The translations under genes were made by a program, and so were the position numbers. Source: Syngnathus acus (lineage: Eukaryota > Chordata > Actinopteri > Syngnathiformes > Syngnathidae). From it: 64,000 nucleotides of DNA. Location: positions 17,346,456-17,410,455 of the forward strand of contig NC_051095.1 of NCBI RefSeq assembly GCF_901709675.1, read 5' to 3'. Shown piece by piece: positions 32,001-42,639 of the stretch. The stretch's first letter is position 1. Each line of letters begins with the position of its first letter. The notes below the pieces were generated by a model. That model made no database searches, was not told the origin of the DNA, and was given only the letters and a program-made list of their open reading frames with translations.

Positions 32001-35000
32001 AAACATAAATAAGAATCATTGTTAAATTAATATCTTTGTCAACGTCAATCAAAAAGTTAATTAATTTTGCAAAGGCAGACATTTTTTGCAGCAATATTAT
32101 ATTAAATCCCATTAGATTGTGTACATGTAGCCATTGGTCTTGCAAATGACACAGATGTACATGTAACATTACAGATTACACTCTTGTAAAATTCTGGGAA
32201 TGATGTTCACAACAACTGTGATTGTGGCGAAGCACTCTACATCAGTGGTTCTTAACCTTGTTGGAGGTACCGAACCCCACCAGTGTCATACGCACATTCA
32301 CCGAACCCCTCGTTAGTGAATTATTATTATTTTTTTAATTCAAGACATAGATGTTTTTTACCAGTGTACAAAATGAGCCGTGCATGAATATCACCTTGTT
32401 CAACGAACAAAACCAACACAATGCATGAACTCACAACAAATGACATACTGGCAAATCAGAATTTACACAATGAATCAGGTTTGTTCAGACCTCCTCAGTG
32501 GAGTCTCTGTCGAACCCCTGAGACCAACTCACCAAACCCCTAGGGTTCGATCGAACCCAGGTTAAGAACCACTGCTCTACATATACATACGGAAAGGAAA
32601 GGGGCTCAGAAGTTTGTAATGTACAAAACTCTGGCAGCGTGTTTGAAACAAGCAACTGTCACGGAAGCTCTGTGACCCAGTCAGACTGTGTTCTGTGTTG
32701 ATTACATGGATGAAAACAGCCCGGCGGTGACTGTGTCCGCTTGTGTGCGCTTGTGTGTGCCTGTGTGTGCTTGTGTGTGTGTGTGTTAAATCTGGATGTT
32801 TCTCGCTCGAGCTGCACAATAGGAGCACTGCTGATCAGCATATTGTATGTACAAAGTATAATAAACAAACATAGATATGATATAGTATCTATAGACAGTC
32901 CTTGATTTTTAAAAGGTACAGTGTGTAGTCAGTATGGATGCAAAAACACATCTGTTTAAGAGCCCCCCCCCACACACACGCGCACACAATTATTTCATTA
33001 GCCATTCAATCGAGCAGCATGCTATTTTGCTCGAGCACCAAATTGGTGAGACCTTGCAGCACGACATTTAAACATCGCTTCACCAACTGTTGCCATGGGC
33101 GTGTGTAAGTGTTAGTACGTTTCTTGTTGTGTGATCCTTTCAATCTCCACTGGTAATCTTAAATAGGTCAACAAATACCAGGAAGAATACTTTGAATAGC
33201 AAGTATACTTTTGAGTTGTGTCTTTTAATCATGGTCAAGAAATCTCTTGAAATTGGTTTCCTTTTGGATTTGAACATTGTGAGAAGACTCAGTAGGATCA
33301 GAATGTCCTGCTTGCATCATCAGAATCATATAGAGGCCAAGAATATCCATTTGTAGCCACAAATCTTTGTCAAAATAGGTATAATGTGCGCACGAAATAA
33401 TAATTTGTGACCACCAAATACTGATATGTGTCAATGAATTGAATATTATTTGCACAAAAAATGCATTTTTTTCCACTTGGTGTAACATGCGCACAAAATA
33501 ATAAAGTACTAATTTGTCCATGCAATAAATTTAATATGCACACAAAAAGACTAACTTATGGCCACAAAATACAAATTTGTGTCCCCGAAGGAGGTCCAAC
33601 GTGAGAAAGACATGCTAGTTTTTGGCCACAAACTACTAATTTGTGTCCACAAAACAGCCTTGACTCAATATCAGACAGTTGGATCAGCGATAGGATGCAC
33701 CTTCCCCATCAGAGGTAGTCAATTTAATTTTAGGCATTCTGAAGAAATTGGCATCACAGGATATTGACAATTGATTTCTTGGGAAAAATGCACCACATTT
33801 GCTTACAAAGACATCCGAGTTGTTCATTAGAATGATATTAAACCCTCAAATTAGTATTTTGTGTACATTGTATCATTGTGGTGGCCACAAATGAAGTTCT
33901 TTTGGCCACATTCAAATGTTTTTCCCACGATATCATGTGTGGGACATCCTAGATAGATTTTCACCTTTCCAACAACTGTTTGTGTTTGTGTTACTTTAAC
34001 CTGTTTTTGTTTCAGCCCAAAAATGTCATGCGTAACACCTCAGATGTGACATATCGCATTCCTATCAGAGGGGAACACAGACATCTACCTGTGCGTGGCG
34101 GCAGGATCAAACCGCATGTGTTTACATGTGGCCCCGGGTAACTAGTCAGCATAGCTAATCACTTCAGACACACACATTATGCAACGCCAGGCCCCCTCGA
34201 CGACCCACGTTAGCCTGATATGAATGCATTGGCCCGATAAGCACTCAGCTGAGATGATGAAATTAGGGAAGTCAAAATCAGAGAAGTGGAATGTTTATTT
34301 AGAGGCAGCTGCACTCTGTGGTTTGACATTTTTGGCATGGCGTCCAATAGAATAGGATTGCGTAACAGCCGGAGGATATTTTGGCTTTATGGAATAAAAT
34401 TAGTTAGGATGCTTGAGCATGCTTTTCCAAGAATTTAGTAGTTGGATTTACTTCTAAGTATAAAAAGACACAATCACCAATATTACCTATGCAGGTAATG
34501 TAGGTAAGTAACGCTTTTAAATGTAAAAAATAGTTAATTGATATTATAAAACCAAAATGTTTCTAATTTGAGTGTTAGGCATAATGCATCTGCGCCTCAC
34601 ATATTGCTACCAGCAGTCATCGGGCAGTAGGCGGGGGACACCCTGAACTGGTTCTTGGCCAATCGCAGGGCACACAGAGACAAACGACCATTTGCACATG
34701 CACTCACATCTCATTCCAGGGGTTGCTCCATCCAGAGTGAAGGTGTGTAAGGGACACACTTTAGTTGATGGGAGGATCTGCACAGCCCAAAATAGTGCGC
34801 AGCTTCGCACACATTTGGATATTTATTTTATTTGGCACATCGGGAGATTCTCCTGTGTGAGGAGTGTTTATTGTAATTTCCAATATATTATTATGAGAAC
34901 ATTGGGCTTTACAATGTATATGTAGAGTAGGTATTGTCTGCTGAGGTAGAAAAAAAAAAATGCTAATTGAAATAAGGATGTTTGGATGCAGACATGTTTA

Positions 35001-38000
35001 GTGTGTCAGTGCTATCAGATCAAATTATCTTGTCTGAATGAAACCATTGAGCCACATTAAAGCATTGCTCTCCTAAATTGTTGTGAACCATTTCAAACAT
35101 GTTGTCACATCTGGATAAGTGGTGTGCAACACAAAACTAGCACTTAGAGACATGTATTGTGTCATTCCATTCTTTGTAATAATGTAGCGTATCGTATGTT
35201 TATTCATGGCTTTTTAAGTTTGTGACAGATGTTTTACATCCCGCCCATGCCTTTGCATGGAGCAGCAATTTGTTGTTGCAAACAGTTACATTTTTGCAAT
35301 GAACACAAATAATATACAGTAAGCATCCCTTTTATTTTGTATTTGTGGTAAATAGGAATTTATTGAGTTTTGTTTTCAGTTTTATTTAGTTTCTGGACAT
35401 ATTTGTTGATCTTGTTGATATGAAAGACTCAAATTTTTAGCAAGTCTACAAATTTCTGAGGCTTTATTTCTAATCTGAACAAAATGACTTCTTTCTGTTT
35501 TGGATAAGAATCAAGTTAGTTTGTTTTTTCTAACGAAACTTTACTGAAATCCTGACTATGTGATGGGACCAGCTACCTTCATGCTAGTATTGCATATCCT
35601 CTGGATAAACAAAGTTGATGTGGTAATCAAAACTCCTCAGTCACAAACGTAGTGATTTCCAAGTTATTCCAAGTCGTCCGTTTTAGGTACTCAAGCTCTT
35701 GTATTGGAATCACACTCGATATGTCTTCGATGGCGACGCTAGCATCAGTATGAATCCAACTGCCTGTGAACGTACAGTATGTTGGATGTAAAGCAGTCCT
35801 AAATAACCTAGATTTGTGTGTATGTGTGTGCGTGTGTGCTTGCAGTTGCTTTGTGTGCAGAGGTGGAGGAACGTCTTGTGGGTCACCTGTTGTCGGCAGA
35901 CCGCTACAACAAACTGATCAGACCAGCCGTCAACAACAGCCAGCAAGTCACCATTTACATCCAAGTGTCTCTTGCCCAGCTCATCAATGTGGTGAGGAAG
36001 ATCAGCCGTGCCAGTCCTATATGTGATAATCATGATGATGATGACAATGATGTGTGTTTCAGAATGAGCGGGAACAGATCATGACCACCAATTGTTGGCT
36101 AACCCAGGTTTGTCTTGTCTTGGTCTCTTTTCTAAAGTTAGGCTCTGTACATGCACATATATACAATACAATATACCCCCCCCCCCCCTCAAAAAAAGGA
36201 TGTGGACAGAATCATTATGCATCAGAATAAGCACCCATGAATGACCCAGTGGGATAAATATTTCACTGAGTAAAATTAACACAGCAATACACATTTTATT
36301 GCCACATAATTTATGGTTGTGTGTTTGATAATGAAAATACATGAGATGTTTGTTTTCTTAGTGTGTTTTTTCTCCCCCAAACAATCATCAGGTGTGGAAC
36401 GACTACAGATTAATGTGGGACCCCGATGAGTACGATGGCATCAAGAAAATCCGCCTCCCGACACAACACATTTGGCTGCCAGACATTGTCCTCTACAACA
36501 AGTAGGGTTACAACTATTTGCAAAATGAAACAACAGACACAGAGCTAGACACACAAGATAAATGTCTTTGTTTCAACATTAAACACTTTTTCATTTAAGT
36601 AAAGTACAGCTTATTTTCTGACAGACCTGCATGCCATTGTGGTATACGGACTACAGTCATTCTATATACTGGTTGTTGTAATCAATACTTGTTTGTAATT
36701 ATATTTTTTATATTTATATTTATATTTTATATTTAATATTTTAATAAGGGTATAGTATACCGTTGGGATATTTCTGATGCAAAGAAAAAGTAAACATTTT
36801 ATTTAGAACACCTTCACATTTTCTGTGGTAACAATTTGTCCAAAATAAATTCAAAATGATCATGATGATAGAATATAAATGATCAAAATGACTCTTTCTG
36901 AAATAACTTTGTTGTAGACATGTACAAAGGAATTTATTTGGTGTCATTTTAGTGTCACTTATTGCACACACTGTAGTTAGCAGAACAGTGTGTGGGTCAT
37001 GCCGATATCACGTACAGCTGATGAAAAAAATGTGCTACAAAATGATGGGAAACACTTTGAGACTTATCAATGTGCTGTTATGTGTGCAAAAGGTTGGCTA
37101 CTTGATCTCAAAGTGTTATTTTTCTGCTGCATTGTAATGACTGATTGTGAAATTGACGAGAATACCAAAATCACGTTATCCTGACATTGACCCAATACTG
37201 TGTATGAGGACTGGAAAGGTAGCGCTAAACCCTGTGGGAAGGTGATGCAATGAGTAGCAAAGAGCAGGACAGGGTGAGTGAGTGAGAGGCAGTTGTACCA
37301 ATATGTGGTGGGAGGGGCTCTGCAGTGCCAAACATCCTGTAAAGAATCGGATCACAAATGAGAGGAGCCCAGGGGAGACAATATAAACATCAATCAAGGG
37401 CTTTGTAAAGCAATTAGGGTGACCCCACACCAAGCGACGAAATCCAATTGCCATGTCTAGGTGGACAAGCTTGTGAATCAACACCGCCACACTTTAGTAT
37501 CAGTGGTGCCATAAAACCATACCATGATGCCTCCTGGAAATGTTGATAAAAATGATGATAAATCAATTAACTGTAAATATGAGATGGGTGCAAGTTATCT
37601 GGTTGTGTGCATGGATATGTAAATATGAGATGGGTGGAGGTTATCTGGTTGTGTGGATGGATATGCCTCGTGTGTTGTGGTCAGCAGTGGTGCACCACTG
37701 TCTATGCTCTCCTGGTAGCCATGAAACTTTCATGAAGACAGATTGCTGGTCAACGTTAAGACTGCACAACAGGCAAAATTGGTCCAAATGATAGAAGATG
37801 ATGGGACTAGAGGTCACAGAATGAAGGAGAAGGTCCTCATTTTCAGTGCTCTCCATGGCTGAACTGCCCTTGTCTTCTACCAATAGGAAGTGAATGTGAC
37901 ACTGGATAACCTACTTCATAATTGATGGTCTATGTATGTGTAATGCAATGCCTATAGCTTTGGTAAGATTAATTCGAAAGGAACTTCTCAGCGCATTAGA

Positions 38001-38386
38001 GGCAGTTGTAGGGGAGATTGTTGAAATGCTGCTGATAGAGAATTTTTCCCCTAAGAATGATAACAATATTCTGAAACGCTGAACTTGGACCAGTTTTAAA
38101 AGGAGCAACTGTCTAATATTCACAAAAACAGTCATGGAAACTGTTAGACAGGCGAAAATCCAAATGTCTGGTAGTGTGATGGGGCGAGAGACTACTGTAT
38201 ACTAGGTGTGGTGGTTAGAACCAAATGCAAGAGTGTAGAATTAAGTCCTCAATTTAAACATTTCTAGAGATACCCGCTCTAATTTGCAGTCCAAAGTACT
38301 GGAGGTCCAAAAGGAACCAGAACCTACTTTTGCTTTTTTTTGCTTTATGACTTCTGTTTAGCTCCCAGAGTCAAAAGAGCACCATG

Positions 38387-38442
<56 letters not shown>

Positions 38443-40182
38443 GGCTCTGGATAGAACATAAAGCACCACTAAGTCAGCAAGATAGGAAGGCGCTGAGCTG
38501 TGAAATATTTTATGAGTGATTAATCAAACCTTAAAATCAGATCTCAGGTGCACCGCTAGTCAATGCAAGTTGATCACCTTCCAACCCTCATGCATTGCAG
38601 AACAAGACCTTCACTAGTTTCAGTAGAGACACTATCAAAAATAATGTAGGAGGTGATGTCATAAGGATTCAGGCTGGATTGTAGGGACGTTTTTTTCATA
38701 GACATTTTTGTGTTCTTCCTCTTAATGTTTCCCTGTCCGTCCCTCAGTGCTGACGGCACCTACGAAGTCTCCTTCTACTCCAACGCGGTGGTCTCCAACA
38801 ACGGTGAGGTGGCTTGGCTCCCTCCCGCCATCTACAAGTCGGCCTGCAAGATTGAGGTCCGCGACTTTCCGTTCGACCAGCAGAACTGCACCCTCAAGTT
38901 TCGCTCGTGGACGTACGACCACACTGAGATCGACCTCATCCTCCTGAGTGACTTTGCCAGCCGCGACGATTTTAAACCCAGCGGCGAATGGGATATTGTG
39001 TCGTTGCCGGGACGCAAGAACGAAGACCCCGATGACGTCAGGTACCTGGACATCACTTACGACTTCATCATTAAGAGAAAACCTCTCTTCTACACCATCA
39101 ACCTGATCATCCCTTGTATCCTGATCACATCTTTGGCCATCCTGGTCTTCTACCTGCCGTCAGACTGTGGTGAGAAGATGACGCTGTGCATCTCAGTGCT
39201 CCTGGCCCTCACTGTGTTTTTACTCCTTATCTCAAAGATTGTGCCACCCACATCTTTAGCGGTGCCTCTGATCGGGAAGTACCTGATGTTTACCATGGTG
39301 CTGGTCACCTTTTCCATCGTCACCAGTGTTTGTGTGCTCAACGTGCACCATCGCTCCCCTAGTACGCACACCATGCCTCCTTGGGTCAAACGCGTCTTCA
39401 TGTACCAACTTCCCTCCTACCTTTTTATGCGGAGACCTGGCAGATCCAACATACGCGAGAGGTTCCGGAAAAAACACCAACAGCGGTCGTACTCGGAGAA
39501 GAAAGCAGGGGCGGACGCGGGGACAGGTTCTCTGGGACTGGCTGACTGCTCGTCATCCTTCTACGTCAACGAGGAGTCGGCCAAGCGCTACGGCTGGACG
39601 TTCAGCGACTTTGCCGACAACACAGAATTCAGGAAGAGGACGACACTGAAAAGCAACATCGATGTGGAGGATGCCGTGGATGGTGTGCGCTACATTGCGG
39701 ACAAGATGAAGAGTGAGGATGATGATGAAGGGGTAGGCTTTTGAAGGAATGCCTCAATGTGTGTGTGATGTGCACATAATCCTTGGTGGAAATCAATTCA
39801 TTTAACAAATTATCATCATTATCATCTTAAAAATGTTTAAAAGCACTATCCTGACAAGTCACAATTGCAGGGAGGACCCTGTCGGGCACACATATGCACG
39901 ATCGGGCTGTAAGGCGGTCTCCATTTGCTTCTAAAAATAGACTTACATTCAATCAAGTTAGATACTTGGCATACTGTAAATGCATCAATGATATATTTTT
40001 TAACACTCACTTCTGTCTTCTTGCAGATCATTGAGGATTGGAAGTATGTTGCGATGGTGATCGACCGACTTTTCCTTTGGATTTTTGTGTGTGTATGTGT
40101 GGTAGGAACCGTGGGCCTCTTCATGCAGCCTCTGTTCCAAAGTTACAACACACCTATTATTGAAGACATGGACCAGAACTGA
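23082..40182 (+). CDS. chrnb4: Neuronal nicotinic acetylcholine receptor beta-type subunit, complete
   Basis: Six exons: 23082-23136, 35846-35991, 36063-36107, 36392-36501, 38748-39732, 40027-40182. Phases 1/0/0/2/0 and the 45 and 110 bp exons match the classic receptor gene layout. The product is 498 aa. A hydrophobic signal peptide spans about residues 1-23 ([18 protein letters not shown]). The Cys-loop is C152-C166 around FPFDQQN, with a glycosylation sequon at N165. TM1 is about 232-256, TM2 261-282 ([19 protein letters not shown]), TM3 294-318, a cytoplasmic loop about 320-450, and TM4 about 455-480. The paired cysteines of alpha subunits are absent ([14 protein letters not shown]), so this is a beta subunit of a pentameric cation channel. 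The [10 protein letters not shown] block and the loop ([39 protein letters not shown]) place it with beta2/beta4. beta4-like is my best guess; a teleost chrnb2 or chrnb5 copy is possible. Confidence 0.93.
24240..24296 (-). repeat. Fragment of a dispersed fish repeat
   Basis: TCTACCCTGACTCTCACCCA followed by AAGATAAGTGGTTCAG matches the end of the repeat family also seen at 1, 27760, 42090, 49950 and 61390. It is short and degenerate. Confidence 0.35.
24505..24580. repeat. Dispersed repeat, TCAGAATCAGCTTTATT type, copy 1
   Basis: Reads AAAATCAGAATCAGAATCAG then CTTTATTAGCCAAGTTTGTG. A related copy occurs at about 25890. This motif is a common dispersed sequence in fish genomes; its parent element is not identified here. 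Confidence 0.55.
24800..25083 (+). mobile_element. LINE reverse-transcriptase fragment
   Basis: The frame includes [52 protein letters not shown] and [17 protein letters not shown]. This is the characteristic C-terminal side of a non-LTR retrotransposon reverse transcriptase (FKYLGxxFTSxGRMExEIxRRI and KRELSxKAK blocks). The fragment is truncated at both ends and sits in receptor intron 1. The clade is not assigned. Confidence 0.75.
25888..25960. repeat. Dispersed repeat, TCAGAATCACCTTTATT type, copy 2
   Basis: TATCAGAATCACCTTTATTG then GCTGTCAAAACACTTGAG; a diverged relative of the copy at 24505-24580 in the same orientation. Confidence 0.5.
27715..27995 (+). repeat. Degenerate dispersed fish repeat
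   Basis: A series of recognisable blocks: GGTGGGCTGGAGCGTCTCCC, CACATCTATGGGCAATGCAG, GGAGAGAACATACAAACTCC and CAAACTCAGAATCTC. The same block order (ratio of a 'GGAGC..TATCCCAGCT', 'GGGCAAT', 'GAGAACATACAAACTCC' family) is seen in fragments elsewhere in the window. Confidence 0.55.
28017..28266. repeat. Interrupted dispersed repeat, left half
   Basis: Starts TATATAGCGCTTTTCTGGAC, continues GATGCCCTGGGGCAGGCTGA and ends GTGAGTGGCACTGTATTAAG. The continuation that should follow (GTGTCTTACGG...CGAACCGCCAACCCTC...) is found 3.2 kb away at 31470. The repeat therefore appears to have been split by the insertion at 28267-31469. Confidence 0.6.
28505..28865. repeat. Flanking direct repeat, left copy
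   Basis: Runs from GAGGGCGGGTGTGGCACTTT, through CCTAATGAAGTGGCCTGAG, CACCTCATGGACACTTCAAT and an AAATAAATAAATA run, to CGATTCGGTGAACGATTC and a tRNA-like end. A near copy lies at 30229-30545 in direct orientation, so the tandem array is bracketed by a long direct repeat. Confidence 0.8.
28793..28866 (+). repeat. tRNA-like sequence with A and B boxes, copy 1
   Basis: TAGCCGACTGGTTAGTG fits the internal promoter A box and GGTTCGATCCC fits the B box, separated by a normal tRNA distance. The T arm can pair (CCTGG TTCGATC CCAGG), but the flanking bases do not form an acceptor stem. It is best read as a tRNA-derived SINE head or tRNA relic, not a working tRNA gene. Copy 2 is at 30472-30545. Confidence 0.55.
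28998..29830. repeat. Tandem array of about 236-bp units, four copies
   Basis: Units begin at TATTGGAACGCGGCCCCGAG at 28998, 29234, 29469 and 29706, giving periods of 236, 235 and 237. Each carries GCTTGACACCTGTGACC, a TAATAAAGTGGCCTG...TTAGGTACAC block, AAAATGGCGGTGTACC, and an internal hairpin (CTCGTTAAGCGCACCTGCGT against ACGCAGGTGTGTTTAACGAG). Units are nearly identical, so amplification is recent or homogenised. Confidence 0.92.
29901..30103. mobile_element. Palindromic MITE, full-length copy
   Basis: The segment runs from CAGGGGTGTCGACCTGCAGT to AGAGCTTGACACCTGTG and is one long inverted repeat: TCCTCGAGGGGCCGCGTTCC pairs with GGAATGCGGCCCCAAGGA, and CACACCTGCGTGAAAAG with CTTTTCACGCAGGTG. 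The spacer centres on TTCTGCAGGAGC. CAGGGGTGTCAA-type ends are those of a hAT-related MITE family common in fish. The array units at 28998-29830 are right halves of this element plus its flank. Confidence 0.75.
30229..30545. repeat. Flanking direct repeat, right copy, with tRNA-like copy 2
   Basis: A second copy of the 28505-28865 sequence: GCGGGTGTGGCACTTTTCAC, then CACCTCATGGACACTACAAT, an AAATAAATAAAATAATAA run, and CAACGATTCGGTGAACGATT. It ends with a tRNA-like segment (TAGCCGACTGGTTAGTG, then AAGTTCGATCCTGGG). The B box has one more change than copy 1. Confidence 0.8.
30745..30775. repeat. AAT microsatellite
   Basis: ATAATAATAATAATAATAAA inside the composite insertion. Confidence 0.8.
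31470..31570 (-). repeat. tRNA-derived end of the interrupted repeat, right half
   Basis: Read on the minus strand it gives AGCCGTGGCTTAGGCGGAAG (A-box-like) and GGCGGTTCGAATCCCGCTC (B box GGTTCGAATCC), then CTGTCTAGGTCATGTG. On the plus strand it continues the repeat that stops at 28266. The B box is perfect, but stems of a full tRNA are not all present. Confidence 0.6.
32243..32574. mobile_element. hAT MITE with perfect 8-bp target-site duplication
   Basis: The 332-bp element starts CAGTGGTTCTTAACCTTG and ends GGTTAAGAACCACTG, giving a terminal inverted repeat of at least 15 bases. It is flanked on both sides by CTCTACAT (32235-32242 and 32575-32582), the 8-bp duplication expected for hAT transposition. 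Inner arms also mirror each other (CCGAACCCC against GGGTTCG and CGAACCC). There is no transposase, so it is non-autonomous. Confidence 0.92.
33340..33665. repeat. Degenerate array of GGCCACAAA...AATTTGTGTCC motifs
   Basis: Units of about 30-35 bases alternate CACAAA(A/T)ACTA or similar with AATTTGT(G)(T)CC: AGCCACAAATCTTTGTC, ACCAAATACTGATATGTGTC, ACTAATTTGTCCATGC, GGCCACAAAATACAAATTTG, and GGCCACAAACTACTAATTTG. Spacing is irregular and the copies are diverged. Confidence 0.6.
34605..34740 (+). repeat. Dispersed fish repeat fragment
   Basis: GCGGGGGACACCCTGAACTG, CCAATCGCAGGGCACACAGA and GACAAACGACCATTTGCAC form the middle part of the same family as at 27715 and 49950. Confidence 0.65.
37572..37664. 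repeat. 46-bp tandem duplication
   Basis: TGTAAATATGAGATGGGTG...TTATCTGGTTGTGTG...ATGGATA occurs twice in a row, with starts at 37572 and 37618, differing at a few positions. Confidence 0.85.
38386..38440. repeat. GT microsatellite in receptor intron 4
   Basis: About 55 bases of uninterrupted GT, about 300 bases upstream of the main transmembrane exon. Confidence 0.95.
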
Positions 40183-41930
40183 GCAATGACACCCAAACTC
40201 TGGGAAACAAAACTAACAAAAAGAAACAAAAAAAACAACCTAAATTCCTACTACGCCTCTCTTCAAAGCGCCAGATCAATGTTTTCATCACCTGACGTTC
40301 TGATGCACCCCCTCTTCCTCGAGCACTTGTTCTGCTTCTGAACTCACTCCCTAGTCTTTTTGACTTGTGCTTGTCCTGCCATCTTCTGATCAAGCAGGAG
40401 AACTGAGATTCATGTGGTTTTGAAGAAGAAATTGCTGCGTTTGTTGCTTTCCTTTGTTTGAGCAAGGTCACTAATCGTGAAGCTCCCTGACGGGTTATTA
40501 TATGTTAACAATGTTGGGTCCAATTGATCTTCCTTGGTTAACCCATTGATTCTCATGATAATTTAAATTGACACTCTTTGTCCTTGTTCACCCTAACGTT
40601 GTTTAATCGCATTTAGGTCAGGCTCTTGAGCATTAAACTTATTCAAGCTTCCATTAAGGGACCTTGCTTTATGCAGTGGGACGCAATCATGCTGAAACTT
40701 AAAAGTAGCTTCCCTAAACTCACAGTCTGGAATATCCTGTTAAGATTAATAATCCAAGCTAAAGAGGGATTCAAAGGAGAAAAAGCATGTCCAAAGCCTA
40801 TAGTCCATGTAGTGTATTGTACATTTTCTTGTTGTGTCCCAAGATGTTAGCAACTATTTTGACTTTGCCAATCCATTAGTGGAGATGAATACAAATTATG
40901 GCGAGGGTTCAATTATGTCTTGATGATCTATACAAATCAAAAGTTGTGTTAAATGGTGTTCACAATGTTCTTCACTTGCAAAAAAAAATATTTCTACTCC
41001 CAACGATCTGTTTCAAGCATGGCACCAGTAAGATCAGTTATGAGCAAAAAAGCAGACAAAATATTCCAGCAGTAACTAAAGTTTCATCATAAGTGCATCA
41101 CAAGTTTTGCCTCAACCTGTGCACTGGATATCACCTCGTATACCCAGATAGCATGTTCATAACTCTTACTGTGAATCGGATCAAACCTAACTATGAGTGG
41201 CTCAAGATCTTGTTCTGACTCTTTTGTGAATTATTTTCTACTCTCCTAGCTCCACATGCATGAAACAAAACCCTAGTTCCCTTTCCCAAGAGCCCAAAGA
41301 CAAACAACAGATAAAGACATTAAAAACGCACACATCGTGCCAGTAAGGGAACTATCAATGAGCCCAACAGAAGAAGATCACCTCCATGCGTTCTCTCCCA
41401 GTAGCACACATGCCGTAATATTACTGAGTCGCACAACCATTGGAAGAGCAATTTGTTTCACTCTCAGATACACACATGCTAGTTTGTGGAACCAGACTGG
41501 TGCACACCAAGCCGAGGGATTGCTTGCAAAACTGATGACCTTAAGCTTCTCATTTTTTCTTCTAAATGGTACTAAAAAATAACATTTTTTTTCACGACCA
41601 TCACCGAGGAAATTACAGCAATAACATTCTATACTGACAGAAACAAAGAAGCCAAATAGCTTCACCTCCCTCGTTTGCTTTTCCTGTCTAGAATTCTTGT
41701 CTGTTCTCTGAGATGCATTCAAGTTATTTCTACAAAGAAGTGTAAGTTACTGTCATTACATCTGTTGCTGAGGCTAATGTGAGTAAAAAAACAAACGTGT
41801 GCTGCATCTTGTGCTGGTTTAATTTGAAGTCGTTTTGCCTGTCTTGTGGATGGATGTAAGGAAACTGAGTTGATGTCAGTAACTAGATCAATAAAGGAGA
41901 GTGGAAGCAACGCGCTGATGTGATGAAACA
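40183..41930 (+). other. Probable receptor 3' UTR
   Basis: Non-coding sequence after TGA at 40180-40182. A canonical AATAAA at 41890-41895 (GATCAATAAAGGAG) is a candidate poly(A) signal, giving a 1.7 kb UTR. Nearer exact hexamers in a good context were not seen. The transcript end is unproven. Confidence 0.4.
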
Positions 41931-42086
41931 TTAATTGTTCATTTGCTTCTGCATGACTTGACTCAGCAATATAAAAAGAGGCATCACACCATTTAACTCT
42001 GCTAATGGCTTATTGTAGTTGCACAAAGGTTTCTTGTCCACTGATCGCAATTCTCTATCAATCTTCATCAAACTGCCTTGTACTTT

Positions 42087-42205
42087 TATCTGCTAGCCAT
42101 CCATCCATTTTAAATACTACATGTTTTTATTAGGGTCACGGATGAACTGGAGCCCATTCCAGCTGACTTTGGGAAAGACCATATCCAGCCAATCGCAGTA
42201 TTATC
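42087..42205 (+). repeat. Dispersed fish repeat fragment
   Basis: GCCATCCATCCATTTTAAAT, TAGGGTCACGGATGAACTGG, AGCCCATTCCAGCTGAC and CCAGCCAATCGCAG. This is the same family as at 34605 and 49950. Confidence 0.65.
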
Positions 42206-42639
42206 AGGTATCTCAGAATTAATTTGGTTGATTTTGAATGGCTTCTGACACAAGAGATAGGTCCGATGTACCAAAAGAATATTGTCTGGTATATTATGAA
42301 AGAAAACGTCTGACGTTGAAAGAGTGATAATATTAATTCTCTACATAGTAGCTCCAGGAAGTTAAAAATGCTACAGTTTGCTTTTTATCTGGAACATGTA
42401 GGCAATGAGGAAGAACATACAGCCTTGGAACAGCAGTCCATTTTGTTTGAAGAGTGCAAAACTACAGACATTATTAAATTCACTACAAGTGAATAATGTT
42501 CAATATTGGATGGCATAATCCTTTCTTACAATAACTGCATTAAGCCTGCAGCCCATCGACTTGATCAGACTGTCACATGTTTTATTTGAAATTCATTTCC
42601 AGGCCTTTACTGTAGCCTCTTTGAGTTTGTGTTTGTTTC

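Larger units (their letters stand above)
31571..35845 (+). other. Receptor intron 1, last part
   Basis: AT-rich intron sequence ending in a GT-rich stretch and acceptor TGTGTGCTTGCAG. A second AG 15 bases downstream (TTTGTGTGCAG) is also in frame and could give a protein five residues shorter at the signal-peptide end. Apart from the hAT MITE and repeats listed, no exon is seen. Confidence 0.6.
36502..38747 (+). other. Receptor intron 4
   Basis: A 2.2 kb intron between the 110-bp exon and the large transmembrane exon. It contains a 46-bp tandem duplication and a GT microsatellite. No extra exon is recognised. Confidence 0.7.

Noticed and set aside
38722-39649. Other frames overlapping the main receptor exon
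   Set aside because: They are shadows of the transmembrane exon, caused by its GC-rich third positions.
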